Source: an uncultured Clostridium sp.
GTDB lineage: Bacteria > Bacillota > Clostridia > Oscillospirales > Acutalibacteraceae
Direction: 5' to 3'
Length of the DNA stretch: 29,095 nucleotides
NCBI GenBank assembly: GCA_934717555.1
Contig: CAKUYY010000016.1
Span: forward strand, 1 to 29,095
A program made the position numbers and the translations under genes. The notes beneath the pieces were generated by a model. That model did no database searches. It was not told the origin of the DNA and saw only the letters and a program-made list of their open reading frames with translations. Positions 15,827 to 23,715 of the stretch are shown one piece after another; position 1 is the first letter of the stretch; each line of letters begins with the position of its first letter.

Positions 15827-16440
15827 TGGAACTTGAGGAAATCAAAACCCGTATGCATGAAGGCAAACTCTATTTTTGTAATAATGAAAAATTGATGGCG
15901 GAACAGATGGAATATCTTGACCGCTTATATGATTTTAACCAGACCCGTCCTTCTGAATTGGAAAAACGGGAAAAAATGCTTCAGGAGATGTTCGCTGAGA
16001 TTGGGGAAGGATGTTATATTGAACCTCCTTTTTATGCAAACTGGGGAGGAAGACATGTACATTTCGGCAACCATGTTTATGCCAACTTCTGCCTGAGCCT
16101 GGTGGATGACAGCCATATTTATGTAGGGGATCACGTCATGTTCGCCCCCAAAGTAACGGTAGCCGCGGGCACGCATCCAATTCATCCGGGTCTGCGCAGC
16201 AGACAGGCCCAGTACAATATGCCCGTACATATCGGAAATAATGTCTGGATCGGCGCGAACTCCGTGATTCTCCCAGGGGTAACCATCGGGGATAACAGCG
16301 TAATTGGCGCGGGAAGCGTGGTAACCAAGGATATCCCCGCCAATGTGGTGGCCGTGGGAAACCCCTGTAAGGTCATGCGGGAAATTGGGGAACGCGATCT
16401 CCAGTATTATCACAGGAATATGCTCATTGATTTAGAATAA
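15826..16440 (+). CDS. maa: Maltose/galactoside O-acetyltransferase (LacA/Maa, left-handed beta-helix)
   Basis: 204 residues from ATG 15826, preceded by AAAGGATG. The N-terminal Mac domain (residues 4-55) reads MHEGKLYFCNNEKLMAEQ, then LYDFNQTRP. The hexapeptide-repeat beta-helix follows (about 65-185): YIEPPFYANWGGRHVHFGNHVY, the active-site loop AAGTHPIHPGLR with the catalytic histidine, then VWIGANSVILPGVTIGDNSVIGAGSVVTKDIP. Length and motifs are typical of the sugar O-acetyltransferases that transfer acetyl from acetyl-CoA to maltose, glucose or galactosides, likely for detoxification of excess sugar. Cytoplasmic trimer by family. The exact sugar is uncertain, so the symbol is by similarity only. 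Confidence 0.9.
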   Translation: MELEEIKTRMHEGKLYFCNNEKLMAEQMEYLDRLYDFNQTRPSELEKREKMLQEMFAEIGEGCYIEPPFYANWGGRHVHFGNHVYANFCLSLVDDSHIYVGDHVMFAPKVTVAAGTHPIHPGLRSRQAQYNMPVHIGNNVWIGANSVILPGVTIGDNSVIGAGSVVTKDIPANVVAVGNPCKVMREIGERDLQYYHRNMLIDLE

Positions 16441-16513
16441 TCCACTCAAAGTAAAGAAGAGCGCGTTCCATAGCCCTTAAAATTAAGAAAAATTGGAAAA
16501 GAGAGATACGCTG

Positions 16514-17368
16514 ATGAATCCCGTCCTAAAATACCGCGGGGGGAAATCCCGGGAAATCCCCCGTTTTTTATCCCATATCCCCAACCATTTCCACCGTTAT
16601 CTGGAGCCGTTTTTGGGCGGTGGATCCGTCTATTTCCATTTAGAACCCAGTCAGGCTATCTTGGGAGACATCAACGAGAGGCTCATGACCTTCTACCGGC
16701 AGCTCAGGGATAACTATCCCCGGATGCGCCGGCAGCTGGACGAGCTGGAAAAGCAATATGAATCCAACCAAACGGCCTATCAACAGGAAAAAAAAGAAAA
16801 CCCAGGTCAGCATGTGCCAAATGCCAATGAAGGCCTCTACTACCATATGCGGAATCTGTTCAATCATCCCGATGGGCTTTATCTGGATAGCGTGCTCTAT
16901 TTCTTTATCAATAAAACCGCCTATTCCGGTATGATACGCTATAATAAAAAGGGGGAATATAATGTGCCGTTTGGTAGGTATCCCCATCTGAATACCCAGC
17001 TTGTCACCCAGCAGCACAGCGATCTCCTCCAGGGGGCGGAACTATACTGCGCAGATTACAGTAAAATTTTTTCCATGGCGGAACAAGAGGATTTTATGTT
17101 TTTAGATCCCCCTTACGACTGTGTATTCCATGATTATGGCAACCGGGACAAATTGGAAAACGGGTTTGATGAAGCGGAACACCGGAGGCTGGCCGCCGAT
17201 TTCAGGAACTTATCCTGCCGCGCGTTGATGGTGATTGGAAAAACACCACTCACAGAGGAACTCTATGGCGACTATATCGTGGATGAGTATTATAAAAATT
17301 ATTCTGTGAATATCAGAAACCGCTTTCACAACGACAGTATGCATCTTATTATTAAAAATTACCCATAA
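16514..17368 (+). CDS. Orphan D12-class (Dam-like) DNA adenine methyltransferase
   Basis: 284 residues from ATG 16514 (MNPVLKYRGGKS). An in-frame TTG at 16493 is less likely because AAAGAGAG stands about 9 bases before the ATG. N6-adenine methylase motifs are LKYRGGKS.EI at 5-15, EPFLGGGSVYF at 31-41 (SAM binding), FINKTAYSGMIRYN in the middle, FGRY, and the catalytic DPPY at 198-201. The order is the alpha class seen in Dam and M.DpnII. No restriction endonuclease lies next to it, so it is an orphan here. The target site cannot be read; GATC is a family-based guess. It sits 73 bases after the acetyltransferase without a terminator between. Confidence 0.9.
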   Translation: MNPVLKYRGGKSREIPRFLSHIPNHFHRYLEPFLGGGSVYFHLEPSQAILGDINERLMTFYRQLRDNYPRMRRQLDELEKQYESNQTAYQQEKKENPGQHVPNANEGLYYHMRNLFNHPDGLYLDSVLYFFINKTAYSGMIRYNKKGEYNVPFGRYPHLNTQLVTQQHSDLLQGAELYCADYSKIFSMAEQEDFMFLDPPYDCVFHDYGNRDKLENGFDEAEHRRLAADFRNLSCRALMVIGKTPLTEELYGDYIVDEYYKNYSVNIRNRFHNDSMHLIIKNYP

Positions 17369-17388
17369 AAAATGAACAACCAATCATG

Positions 17389-17431
17389 AGAAAAGGAGAT
17401 TACAGGTGTTACCTGTAATCTCCTTTTTTAT
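17389..17431 (+). terminator. Strong terminator after the adenine methylase
   Basis: AAAAGGAGATTACAGGT at 17391-17407 pairs with ACCTGTAATCTCCTTTTT at 17411-17428, with a tiny loop and a T run. Because of the A run on the other side it also serves the converging gene that ends at 17450. Confidence 0.93.
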
Positions 17432-17449
17432 AGGGGGAACTATGAGAAT

Positions 17450-20311
17450 TTATTTCTTTTTACGCAGCAGCACAACCGCCAGGGCGGAAACCCCTACAAA
17501 CGCCAGCAGTGCACAGGAGCTGTCACCTGTCTGGGGAAGGTTAGTTTGTCCTTCACCGGTTTGGGAAGAGGAACCATCCTGCGTGGAGCCATCGGATGTT
17601 TTCCGTACCAGCTGATCCAACGCCGCTTGCAGTTCTTCCTGGGCGCTTTGCAGGTCCTCTGCATCTGCCTGCGGGTCATCATAAACAGAAGTCGCTTTTT
17701 CCAAGGCATCGGTCAGGACTGAAACGCTTGCCGGTGTATACTGTTCCAGGTCCAGGGAATTCGCCTGGTCAATCAAATCTTTCAGCGCATCCTTATTGGG
17801 GATCAGCCGGAGATTTAAACGGGAGGAATGCAGCGTCCGGACGGTGTCGTCAATCATCTGCTGTGTAACAGAAGGGTCGTTTTGGTCAATGCGTTCCAAT
17901 AAAGAGGAAGCGGCTTCCAGGGCGGAACGGAAGGTATCTTTTTCTTCCCCATCCAAATATTGGGTTAAATCATAGGCACTGGAGAGGCAAACTTCTCTTC
18001 TTAAGGCTGCGTCATCTAATGCTGGAGCCGGGTTTAAATTACCCTCCGCTTCTGTCAGCGCTTCGACCGCCGGAATAATCTCAGCATCTGTGAGATATTC
18101 CTCCTTTTGCAGGTCCAGCGCGTTCTGTAAAGCGTCCCGATAAAGCTGCATCTGCTCATCGTCCGCATATTTTCCGGAAGCAATCACTTCCTGGGCGTGG
18201 TCAATAGCGTTTTGCAGGCCGTTTAAGTCAGCGGTAAAGGAAAGGTACTGCATCGCCTGGATCAAAGCCTCATCAGCCTGATTGACATCTTCCTGGTTAT
18301 AACGGCCGACAGCATCACGATAGACTTCCTGAGCATGGGCCAGGGCGGTTTCAAAACGTTCTTTTACAGATTGGATCAGGTTGGGCAGGTAGTTCTGCTG
18401 AGCCTCTAAGGCCGCGTCAATCGTATCTTTCAAAAGGGTCTTATCAACAGCCTCCGGACGCTCCATGTCCTGGAACCTTTCCGCAAAGGGGAAGGAAAAA
18501 ACAGCGTTGTCACTGGGGTCGTTGGTAATATTCAACAGGTCAAACGGGAACATCGTGCTTTCATCCGGGGACAAGGTCCCATCATTCGGGATGGTCCCAT
18601 TTAATATATTCTGTTTCTTTTCTACCCATGGGGAATAGGAACGGAACGTGATGGTTTGCTTTGCCTCGTCAAATTCCATCATGCGGAGAATCCCATTGCC
18701 ACCATAAGGGTCAAACTGGTAATTCACAATCACGTTTAATACAGGATGTCCATAATCGTTGGTAATCATTTGGGCGTCCCGATAGGTAACATGGCCCTGT
18801 AACAGCATAAATACCTGGTCGTATTTCTTGACGAAATCCTGTGTAATATTTTTGCCGTTGTCATCAAAATGCGTGATGATCACAGTGGGAAGGCCGGGAT
18901 GAGAGGACAAAACAGAATCAATCCATTCCCGATCTTGTTCCACATATTGTTTTTCATAAGGGATCGTGAGGAAAAGGTAGTCATAAGACCCGCCCCGGGC
19001 AATCATATATTTGGAATATCCGGATGGGCCGGCGCCTTGATAGCCAGGCAAGGATTCATAACGTTCCGGGCCAAAGTACTTCAAATAGATGGAACTGTCG
19101 TGGTTTCCGTCACACAATAGATAGGGAAGGTTCGCCTCTTCCAGCAGGTTATAAGAGCGGTCGGCATTCTGGAATTCCTTTTCTGTGCCATCCTGTGTAA
19201 TATCGCCTACCCCAAGTACTGCCGCGATATTATAGTCGGCGGCATGGTCTCTCAGCCATTCATTTTGGGAATCCAAAACAGCGGGCTTATACTGGGTCAC
19301 ATATTGCGGGTCAGGGATGACCGCGAAATTATAGTTGGTATCAGAGGAAAGGAACTGGGTCGGTTCGTTATTGCCGGACATATAGTAGTCGTCGTCCGGT
19401 GTATGCTCTGTCACCAAGTATTCAGAAGGGTCCAATAACCCTTTCGAAAGCCGGATCTCCTGGATGGTCCCTTTGAAAATGGCATCCCCACAAGTGGCTT
19501 CGGAAAAAGTTTCCCCGTCGCTCCAGTATGCGGTACCTACCGCCCACCCGTGCCCCAGGTCAGCCAAGCCTCTTTGATCCGGGGTGGTATTGCAACGGAG
19601 CGCTACAATGCCGTCTATAATCATAGTCGTGGTATTGGAATCATTTTTCACCACAATATGGTGGTACTTATTGCGTTGGATTCCTCCCGCATCCGACCAG
19701 GTTGTGGGGTTGTCCTGGATTTCCTTGTTATTGGTATAGAAATTCCATTGAAGCTCGCCGGAACTGGAAACATTCAATCCGCCGCCTACTTCCGGCTCCC
19801 CGCCTGTCAGCCCATTTTGCTTCGCGATACCGCGCTTTCCAAAAATACTGCTCCATGCGCTGACGTCGTCCCCTATCTTGACAACGAATTCAAACGTATA
19901 CCCTTCGTCAAAGGTCTCATTGGCAATGGGGGCGGAATCCACAGTCTGGAAAAAAGCGCCAACCTTTTTGTCGTTTCCGCTGGTCCCCTTGGGAGCCATT
20001 TGTACGCTTTGTACCCCTTCTTCCTGGTTGATGCTCTCGTCTACAAATTGGATATAATCAGCGGCGGTTTTTCCATCTTCTATCCGTTCTGTGTTGACCA
20101 CTAAGTCATTCTGATTGCCGCTCGCATCCTGTAGCACTAAATTATTATTTTCCAGCGAGGTTCCCTCTTTTACATAACTGGAATCAAACTTCCAGTCCGC
20201 AACCACCTGAGCAGTGCGGTGTTCCTGTGCAAAAGCTACGGATGCCGCCGGCAAGGCCGATGTAAGCATCACGCCTGCCAACAGGATACTTATTATTTTT
20301 TTACATTTCAT
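17450..20311 (-). CDS. LPXTG-anchored LamG / metallophosphoesterase / FIVAR surface protein
   Basis: 953 residues from ATG 20311, with AAAAGGAGG before it. Signal peptide 1-29 (ends AFAQE). A LamG/concanavalin-like beta-sandwich follows (about 35-295; DW.FD, YTFEFVVKIGD, HHIVVKND). The calcineurin-like phosphoesterase (about 325-600) has DPQ at D334, GDITQDG at D370, GNHD at 402-405, H481 in ITHFD and H507 in QGHVT. The usual second His of GHxH is Thr509. Three helical repeats (about 650-905) look like FIVAR modules. The end carries LPQTG at 925-929, a membrane helix and RKKK, so sortase links it to peptidoglycan. Substrate is unknown; LamG suggests a polymer or glycan. It stands alone between two terminator-bounded units. 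Confidence 0.9.
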   Translation of the reverse strand: MKCKKIISILLAGVMLTSALPAASVAFAQEHRTAQVVADWKFDSSYVKEGTSLENNNLVLQDASGNQNDLVVNTERIEDGKTAADYIQFVDESINQEEGVQSVQMAPKGTSGNDKKVGAFFQTVDSAPIANETFDEGYTFEFVVKIGDDVSAWSSIFGKRGIAKQNGLTGGEPEVGGGLNVSSSGELQWNFYTNNKEIQDNPTTWSDAGGIQRNKYHHIVVKNDSNTTTMIIDGIVALRCNTTPDQRGLADLGHGWAVGTAYWSDGETFSEATCGDAIFKGTIQEIRLSKGLLDPSEYLVTEHTPDDDYYMSGNNEPTQFLSSDTNYNFAVIPDPQYVTQYKPAVLDSQNEWLRDHAADYNIAAVLGVGDITQDGTEKEFQNADRSYNLLEEANLPYLLCDGNHDSSIYLKYFGPERYESLPGYQGAGPSGYSKYMIARGGSYDYLFLTIPYEKQYVEQDREWIDSVLSSHPGLPTVIITHFDDNGKNITQDFVKKYDQVFMLLQGHVTYRDAQMITNDYGHPVLNVIVNYQFDPYGGNGILRMMEFDEAKQTITFRSYSPWVEKKQNILNGTIPNDGTLSPDESTMFPFDLLNITNDPSDNAVFSFPFAERFQDMERPEAVDKTLLKDTIDAALEAQQNYLPNLIQSVKERFETALAHAQEVYRDAVGRYNQEDVNQADEALIQAMQYLSFTADLNGLQNAIDHAQEVIASGKYADDEQMQLYRDALQNALDLQKEEYLTDAEIIPAVEALTEAEGNLNPAPALDDAALRREVCLSSAYDLTQYLDGEEKDTFRSALEAASSLLERIDQNDPSVTQQMIDDTVRTLHSSRLNLRLIPNKDALKDLIDQANSLDLEQYTPASVSVLTDALEKATSVYDDPQADAEDLQSAQEELQAALDQLVRKTSDGSTQDGSSSQTGEGQTNLPQTGDSSCALLAFVGVSALAVVLLRKKK

Positions 20312-20536
20312 ACTGACAGATCCTCCTTTTCTGTTCAGCTAGACTATACGGTGCCAATGAGAGAAATCTGTTAAGAAAAAATAAAAAGTAGATTAAACAG
20401 AAATCCGTCATATAGCAGGAAAGCACCTAAAAACATAGTTATTGATGTAGAAATTGGTATTTCCCCGTAGAAAAGATGAAATTTGTTTCCCAAATATCAT
20501 AGATTCTGTGTTAAAATATAAAAAGAATAACCCAAA
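20312..20536. other. Divergent intergenic region
   Basis: 225 AT-rich bases carrying the 5' ends of the surface phosphoesterase and the DUF3048 gene. A minus-strand TATAGT near 20345 has a TTAACA 20 bases further upstream, a poor match. I see no confident promoter, hairpin or RNA. Confidence 0.35.
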
Positions 20537-21688
20537 ATGAAGAAACATCTAAAAAATTGTTATTTTAGGATGGGGGCGGTCAGCATTAAAAAAGCAGGTA
20601 AATGGTTAACGGTACTGTTGGTATCGCTTTTGGCGGGTGGTACTGCGGGGATGATCTATACCAATCAATTAAGCGCAATCCGCCGGGAAGAAACAGCCCT
20701 GCAAAGTGAGATGGAATCTTTATTGGAAGAAGCCTCTTCCCAACAGCAACTACAATCTTCACAGCCAGAGGAAGAAGGCCCTGTTAACCCATTGACCGGC
20801 CTTCCTATCGAAGAGGGGCAGGAGGACTGCCGCCCGGTAGCGGTGATGATCAACAACATTAAAAAGGCTCAGCCTCTTTTAGGTGTGCAAGACGCGGATA
20901 TCCTGTACGAATGCCTGGTAGAGGGCGGGATTACTAGGATCATGGCGGTTTACCAGGATTCCCAGGAGATCCCCGTGATTGGCAGCATAAGGAGTGCCCG
21001 TCCGTACTATATCCACTTGGCCAGCAGCCTGGACGCTATTTATGTTCATGTAGGGGGAAGTACACAGGCCAAAAATTTATTGAAAAAGGGCCTTGTCACA
21101 GACTATGATCTCGGCAGTATGGAACAATATATGTGGCGGGATCCTGACCGCCGCGCAGAGATGGGATATGAGCACAGCGCCGTTACATCGGGGCAGAAGC
21201 TGACGGAAGCTATGGATAAGAAAGAAACAAGGGTCACCCGCAAGGAAGATATCGTGCAGCCGGCTAGTTTTTCTCAGGAATCCCCAGTCCAGGAGGGAAA
21301 AGATACATCAAACGTTTCCGTGACTTTCTCCTCCTATAAATCTACAGATTTTTCCTATGACCCACAAAAAGGAAGTTATTTGGTTTCCCAGTTCGACAAG
21401 CCCCAGATAGACGGAAACACGCAGCAGCAGGTATCCAAAGAAAATGTGGTGATCCTGTGTATCAATACCTATCCCATTGATGACTATGGGCTGATGGCTA
21501 TGGATCTCGCGGGATCAGGGGAAGGATATTACCTGCATGGAGGGAAACGGATTGAAATACAATGGTCAAGAAAAACAGAGGATTCCCCTTTTGTGTTTAC
21601 CACTGCGCAGGGTGACCCTCTCTCTTTTCTGCCAGGACAATTTTATATCTGCTGCGTGCCTCTGGAATCTCGAATTTCCTTTTCCTGA
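20537..21688 (+). CDS. DUF3048 (YerB-like) membrane-anchored protein
   Basis: 383 residues if translated from ATG 20537; a second in-frame ATG at 20570 (MGAVSIKKAGK) is about as likely, and neither has a good ribosome site. One hydrophobic segment (about 24-43, LTVLLVSLLAGGTAGMIY) acts as a signal anchor, followed by an acidic Gln/Glu-rich stalk. The two DUF3048 halves are clear: NPLTGLPI, RPVAVMINNI, ADILYECLVEGGITRIMAVYQ, IGSIRSARPYYI, and late on GGKRIEIQWSRKTEDSPF. It ends normally near PGQFYICCVP. The family is extracytoplasmic, common in Firmicutes, and of unknown function. It is not a lipoprotein here, since no lipobox is seen. Confidence 0.88.
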   Translation: MKKHLKNCYFRMGAVSIKKAGKWLTVLLVSLLAGGTAGMIYTNQLSAIRREETALQSEMESLLEEASSQQQLQSSQPEEEGPVNPLTGLPIEEGQEDCRPVAVMINNIKKAQPLLGVQDADILYECLVEGGITRIMAVYQDSQEIPVIGSIRSARPYYIHLASSLDAIYVHVGGSTQAKNLLKKGLVTDYDLGSMEQYMWRDPDRRAEMGYEHSAVTSGQKLTEAMDKKETRVTRKEDIVQPASFSQESPVQEGKDTSNVSVTFSSYKSTDFSYDPQKGSYLVSQFDKPQIDGNTQQQVSKENVVILCINTYPIDDYGLMAMDLAGSGEGYYLHGGKRIEIQWSRKTEDSPFVFTTAQGDPLSFLPGQFYICCVPLESRISFS

Positions 21689-21748
21689 CAGGATAAAATA
21701 GGATAAATTTTTAAGTTTATTAAAATGCAATCTTTTCCCCAATAAGTC

Positions 21749-21777
21749 TTGACACGCACAGGCAATACAGGTAAAAT
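21749..21777 (+). promoter_or_regulatory. Promoter of the solute-binding protein gene
   Basis: Perfect TTGACA at 21749-21754 and TAAAAT at 21772-21777 are spaced by 17 bases. It lies 60 bases after the DUF3048 stop and leaves a leader of about 175 bases before the next gene. Confidence 0.75.
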
Positions 21778-21807
21778 ATAGTCGCATTTTGGACATGGTA
21801 AGAACGA

Positions 21808-21851
21808 GGGATTTCCGCCAGTTTTTATTGATTTTTTCTTTACGAAATCCC
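21808..21851 (+). promoter_or_regulatory. Inverted repeat in the leader of the solute-binding protein
   Basis: GGGATTTC at 21808-21815 and GAAATCCC at 21844-21851 are an exact 8-base inverted repeat with a U-rich 28-base loop, inside the predicted leader. No known riboswitch is recognised. Confidence 0.35.
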
Positions 21852-21960
21852 ACAGAACAAGGCCGTGCTTTCCACAGGAAAATATATACGTCCATACAGG
21901 TCGGTTTACCGGTGGAAAAAAGAAAAAAGATAAAAAATTCATAAACGGGTGGAAATGATA

Positions 21961-23484
21961 GTGAAGTGCAAAATAATATTATCCGTGATTCTCGCCTGTT
22001 CCATTTTTACTTGTTTTGGATTATGCGGCTGTTCCCAAAAAAGTGGCGAAAATTCCCTTTTCAAAGAACAGCTAAACAGGGAAGGAAAGACAGAGAAACA
22101 ATCGGACTATCTGGTTTACTACACCATTGGGACTCCGGATCCTGATTTGGAACTGGTAACTCAAGAGATCAATCAAGTATTGAAAGAAAAAATTAACGTT
22201 ACCATCCAGTACAATAAAATTCCCTGGAATAATTATGGAGAAAGAATTACCGCGCTGATCAATTCCGGCAGTGATTTTGATATGATGTTTGCTTCTTCCG
22301 AGGCCGACCAGGGCGATTATCTGGGGAACGCCCAGAATGGGGTTTGGCTGGCTTTAGACAGCTATCTGGAACCGGGCGCTTCTGGATACAATATGTATCA
22401 GGCAATTGATCCCCAATTCTGGGACGGTGTCCGGGTAAACGGAAAGATTTACGGGATTCCCACCAACAAAGAGGTCGCCGTGCCGGATTGGTGGATGTAT
22501 ATGTATCCACAAGAACTCGTGGATACATATCAGATTGATATCAGCCAATACCGCACTCTGGAATCCTTAGAACCTCTGTTTGCGATGATCCAAAAAAACG
22601 AACCTGATTATACCGTTTTTGAGATGGACAAAAAAGGGCATAACTTTTTCCTGTTAGATGGTTACGATTGGGTTATTGACCGCAATTGCCCGCTGATGGT
22701 AAAAAATGATGACCCCGAGCTTCAGATCGTCAATATCTTTGCCACGGATTATGGCAGACAGACTTTAGATACCTTGCACCGGTATTATGAGGCTGGATAT
22801 ATCAATAACGACGCCGCTGTCAACGACAACGGAAGCCTGACAAAAGGACAAAAGACCTTCCTTCGGGTTGCCTCAGGAGGGCCGGCCTCTGATATCGCCT
22901 GGTCCAATGATCGGGGATACCCAGTGGTTGCCCAGCAGGTGACAGAATCGTATATCACGCCCAGTTCCGCCTGCGGTTCCCTGATGTGTATCAATGCGCA
23001 AAGCGACAGTGTGGATGCCTGTATCCGCTTTTTAAACCTTCTCAACACCGATCCTGAATTGCGCGACCTGTTTAATTATGGGATCGAAGGGGTACACTAC
23101 ACCCGCAACGAGGATAATAAAGTAGTGCTGCCGGATGACCGGCAGTATACTGGCGTCCAATATGCACAGGGGAATTTTTTTATCCTCAGTCTGACAGAGG
23201 ACGACCCCGACGACAAATGGGAACAATTCCATGAGTTCAACAAAGAAGCCCAGCCTTCTACCCTATTGGGATTTGTAGCGGACCGAAGTGAAATTTCCCA
23301 TGAACTCAATGAAATCAACACGGTATGTCAGAAGTATTGGTCTAACCTGATTACCGGCACTGTCGACCCGGAAATAGAACTTCCCAAGTTCCTAAACGAG
23401 TTACAGATGGCTGGTCTGGATAAAGTGCAAGAGGAACTGCAAAAGCAGTTGGATGACTTCCGGGAATCCAAGGCCCAGCGGTAA
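21961..23484 (+). CDS. ABC-transporter extracellular solute-binding lipoprotein (DUF3502 type)
   Basis: 507 residues from GTG 21961 (MKCKIILSV), chosen because GGGTGG lies 8 bases upstream; GTG 21949 and ATG 21955 in the same frame have poorer spacing. The signal peptide ends in a lipobox with Cys24 (GLCGCS), so the protein is a lipoprotein on the outer face of the membrane. The body is the sugar-type (family 1) binding fold: LVYYTIGTPDPDLELVTQEIN, INVTIQYNKIPW, ITALINSGSDFDMMF, VNGKIYGIPTNKEV. A C-terminal section (from about 360: FLNLLNTDPELRDLFNYGIEGVHY) is of the DUF3502 kind found in LplA-like oligosaccharide binders. No permease or ATPase gene is in the window. GH38 lies downstream, suggesting a mannose- or N-glycan-derived ligand, an inference. 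Confidence 0.9.
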   Translation: MKCKIILSVILACSIFTCFGLCGCSQKSGENSLFKEQLNREGKTEKQSDYLVYYTIGTPDPDLELVTQEINQVLKEKINVTIQYNKIPWNNYGERITALINSGSDFDMMFASSEADQGDYLGNAQNGVWLALDSYLEPGASGYNMYQAIDPQFWDGVRVNGKIYGIPTNKEVAVPDWWMYMYPQELVDTYQIDISQYRTLESLEPLFAMIQKNEPDYTVFEMDKKGHNFFLLDGYDWVIDRNCPLMVKNDDPELQIVNIFATDYGRQTLDTLHRYYEAGYINNDAAVNDNGSLTKGQKTFLRVASGGPASDIAWSNDRGYPVVAQQVTESYITPSSACGSLMCINAQSDSVDACIRFLNLLNTDPELRDLFNYGIEGVHYTRNEDNKVVLPDDRQYTGVQYAQGNFFILSLTEDDPDDKWEQFHEFNKEAQPSTLLGFVADRSEISHELNEINTVCQKYWSNLITGTVDPEIELPKFLNELQMAGLDKVQEELQKQLDDFRESKAQR

Positions 23485-23513
23485 CTCTTCAAACATTGGA
23501 TTGTGCAGACACG

Positions 23514-23544
23514 CCCGCTTCCCCTATAGAAATAAGGAAGCGGG
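23514..23544 (+). terminator. GC-rich hairpin between the solute-binding protein and GH38 genes
   Basis: CCCGCTTCC at 23514-23522 pairs exactly with GGAAGCGGG at 23536-23544 over a 13-base loop, 30 bases after the stop. It is followed by TGGAAAAAC and not by a T run, so it is a poor terminator. It may protect the upstream mRNA end or attenuate. Confidence 0.4.
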
Positions 23545-23715
23545 TGGAAAAACATAATCCATCAGTCAGGCAGGATGGGAAGCTGCCCTAAGGTAAAACC
23601 ATGTTTTCATAGCTATCATTTTTTCTATGTAAAAAGCGGTAGCTTCGTACCAAATGGAAACAGATCCCGCAGGGGCAACGCAACCGGAATGCCGATGATA
23701 CAAAGGAGTGACAAT

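Noticed and set aside
23575..23715. N-terminal extension of GH38 by 47 codons
   Set aside because: No ribosome site at 23575, whereas AAAGGAG is well placed before ATG 23716, and the extension is not family-like.
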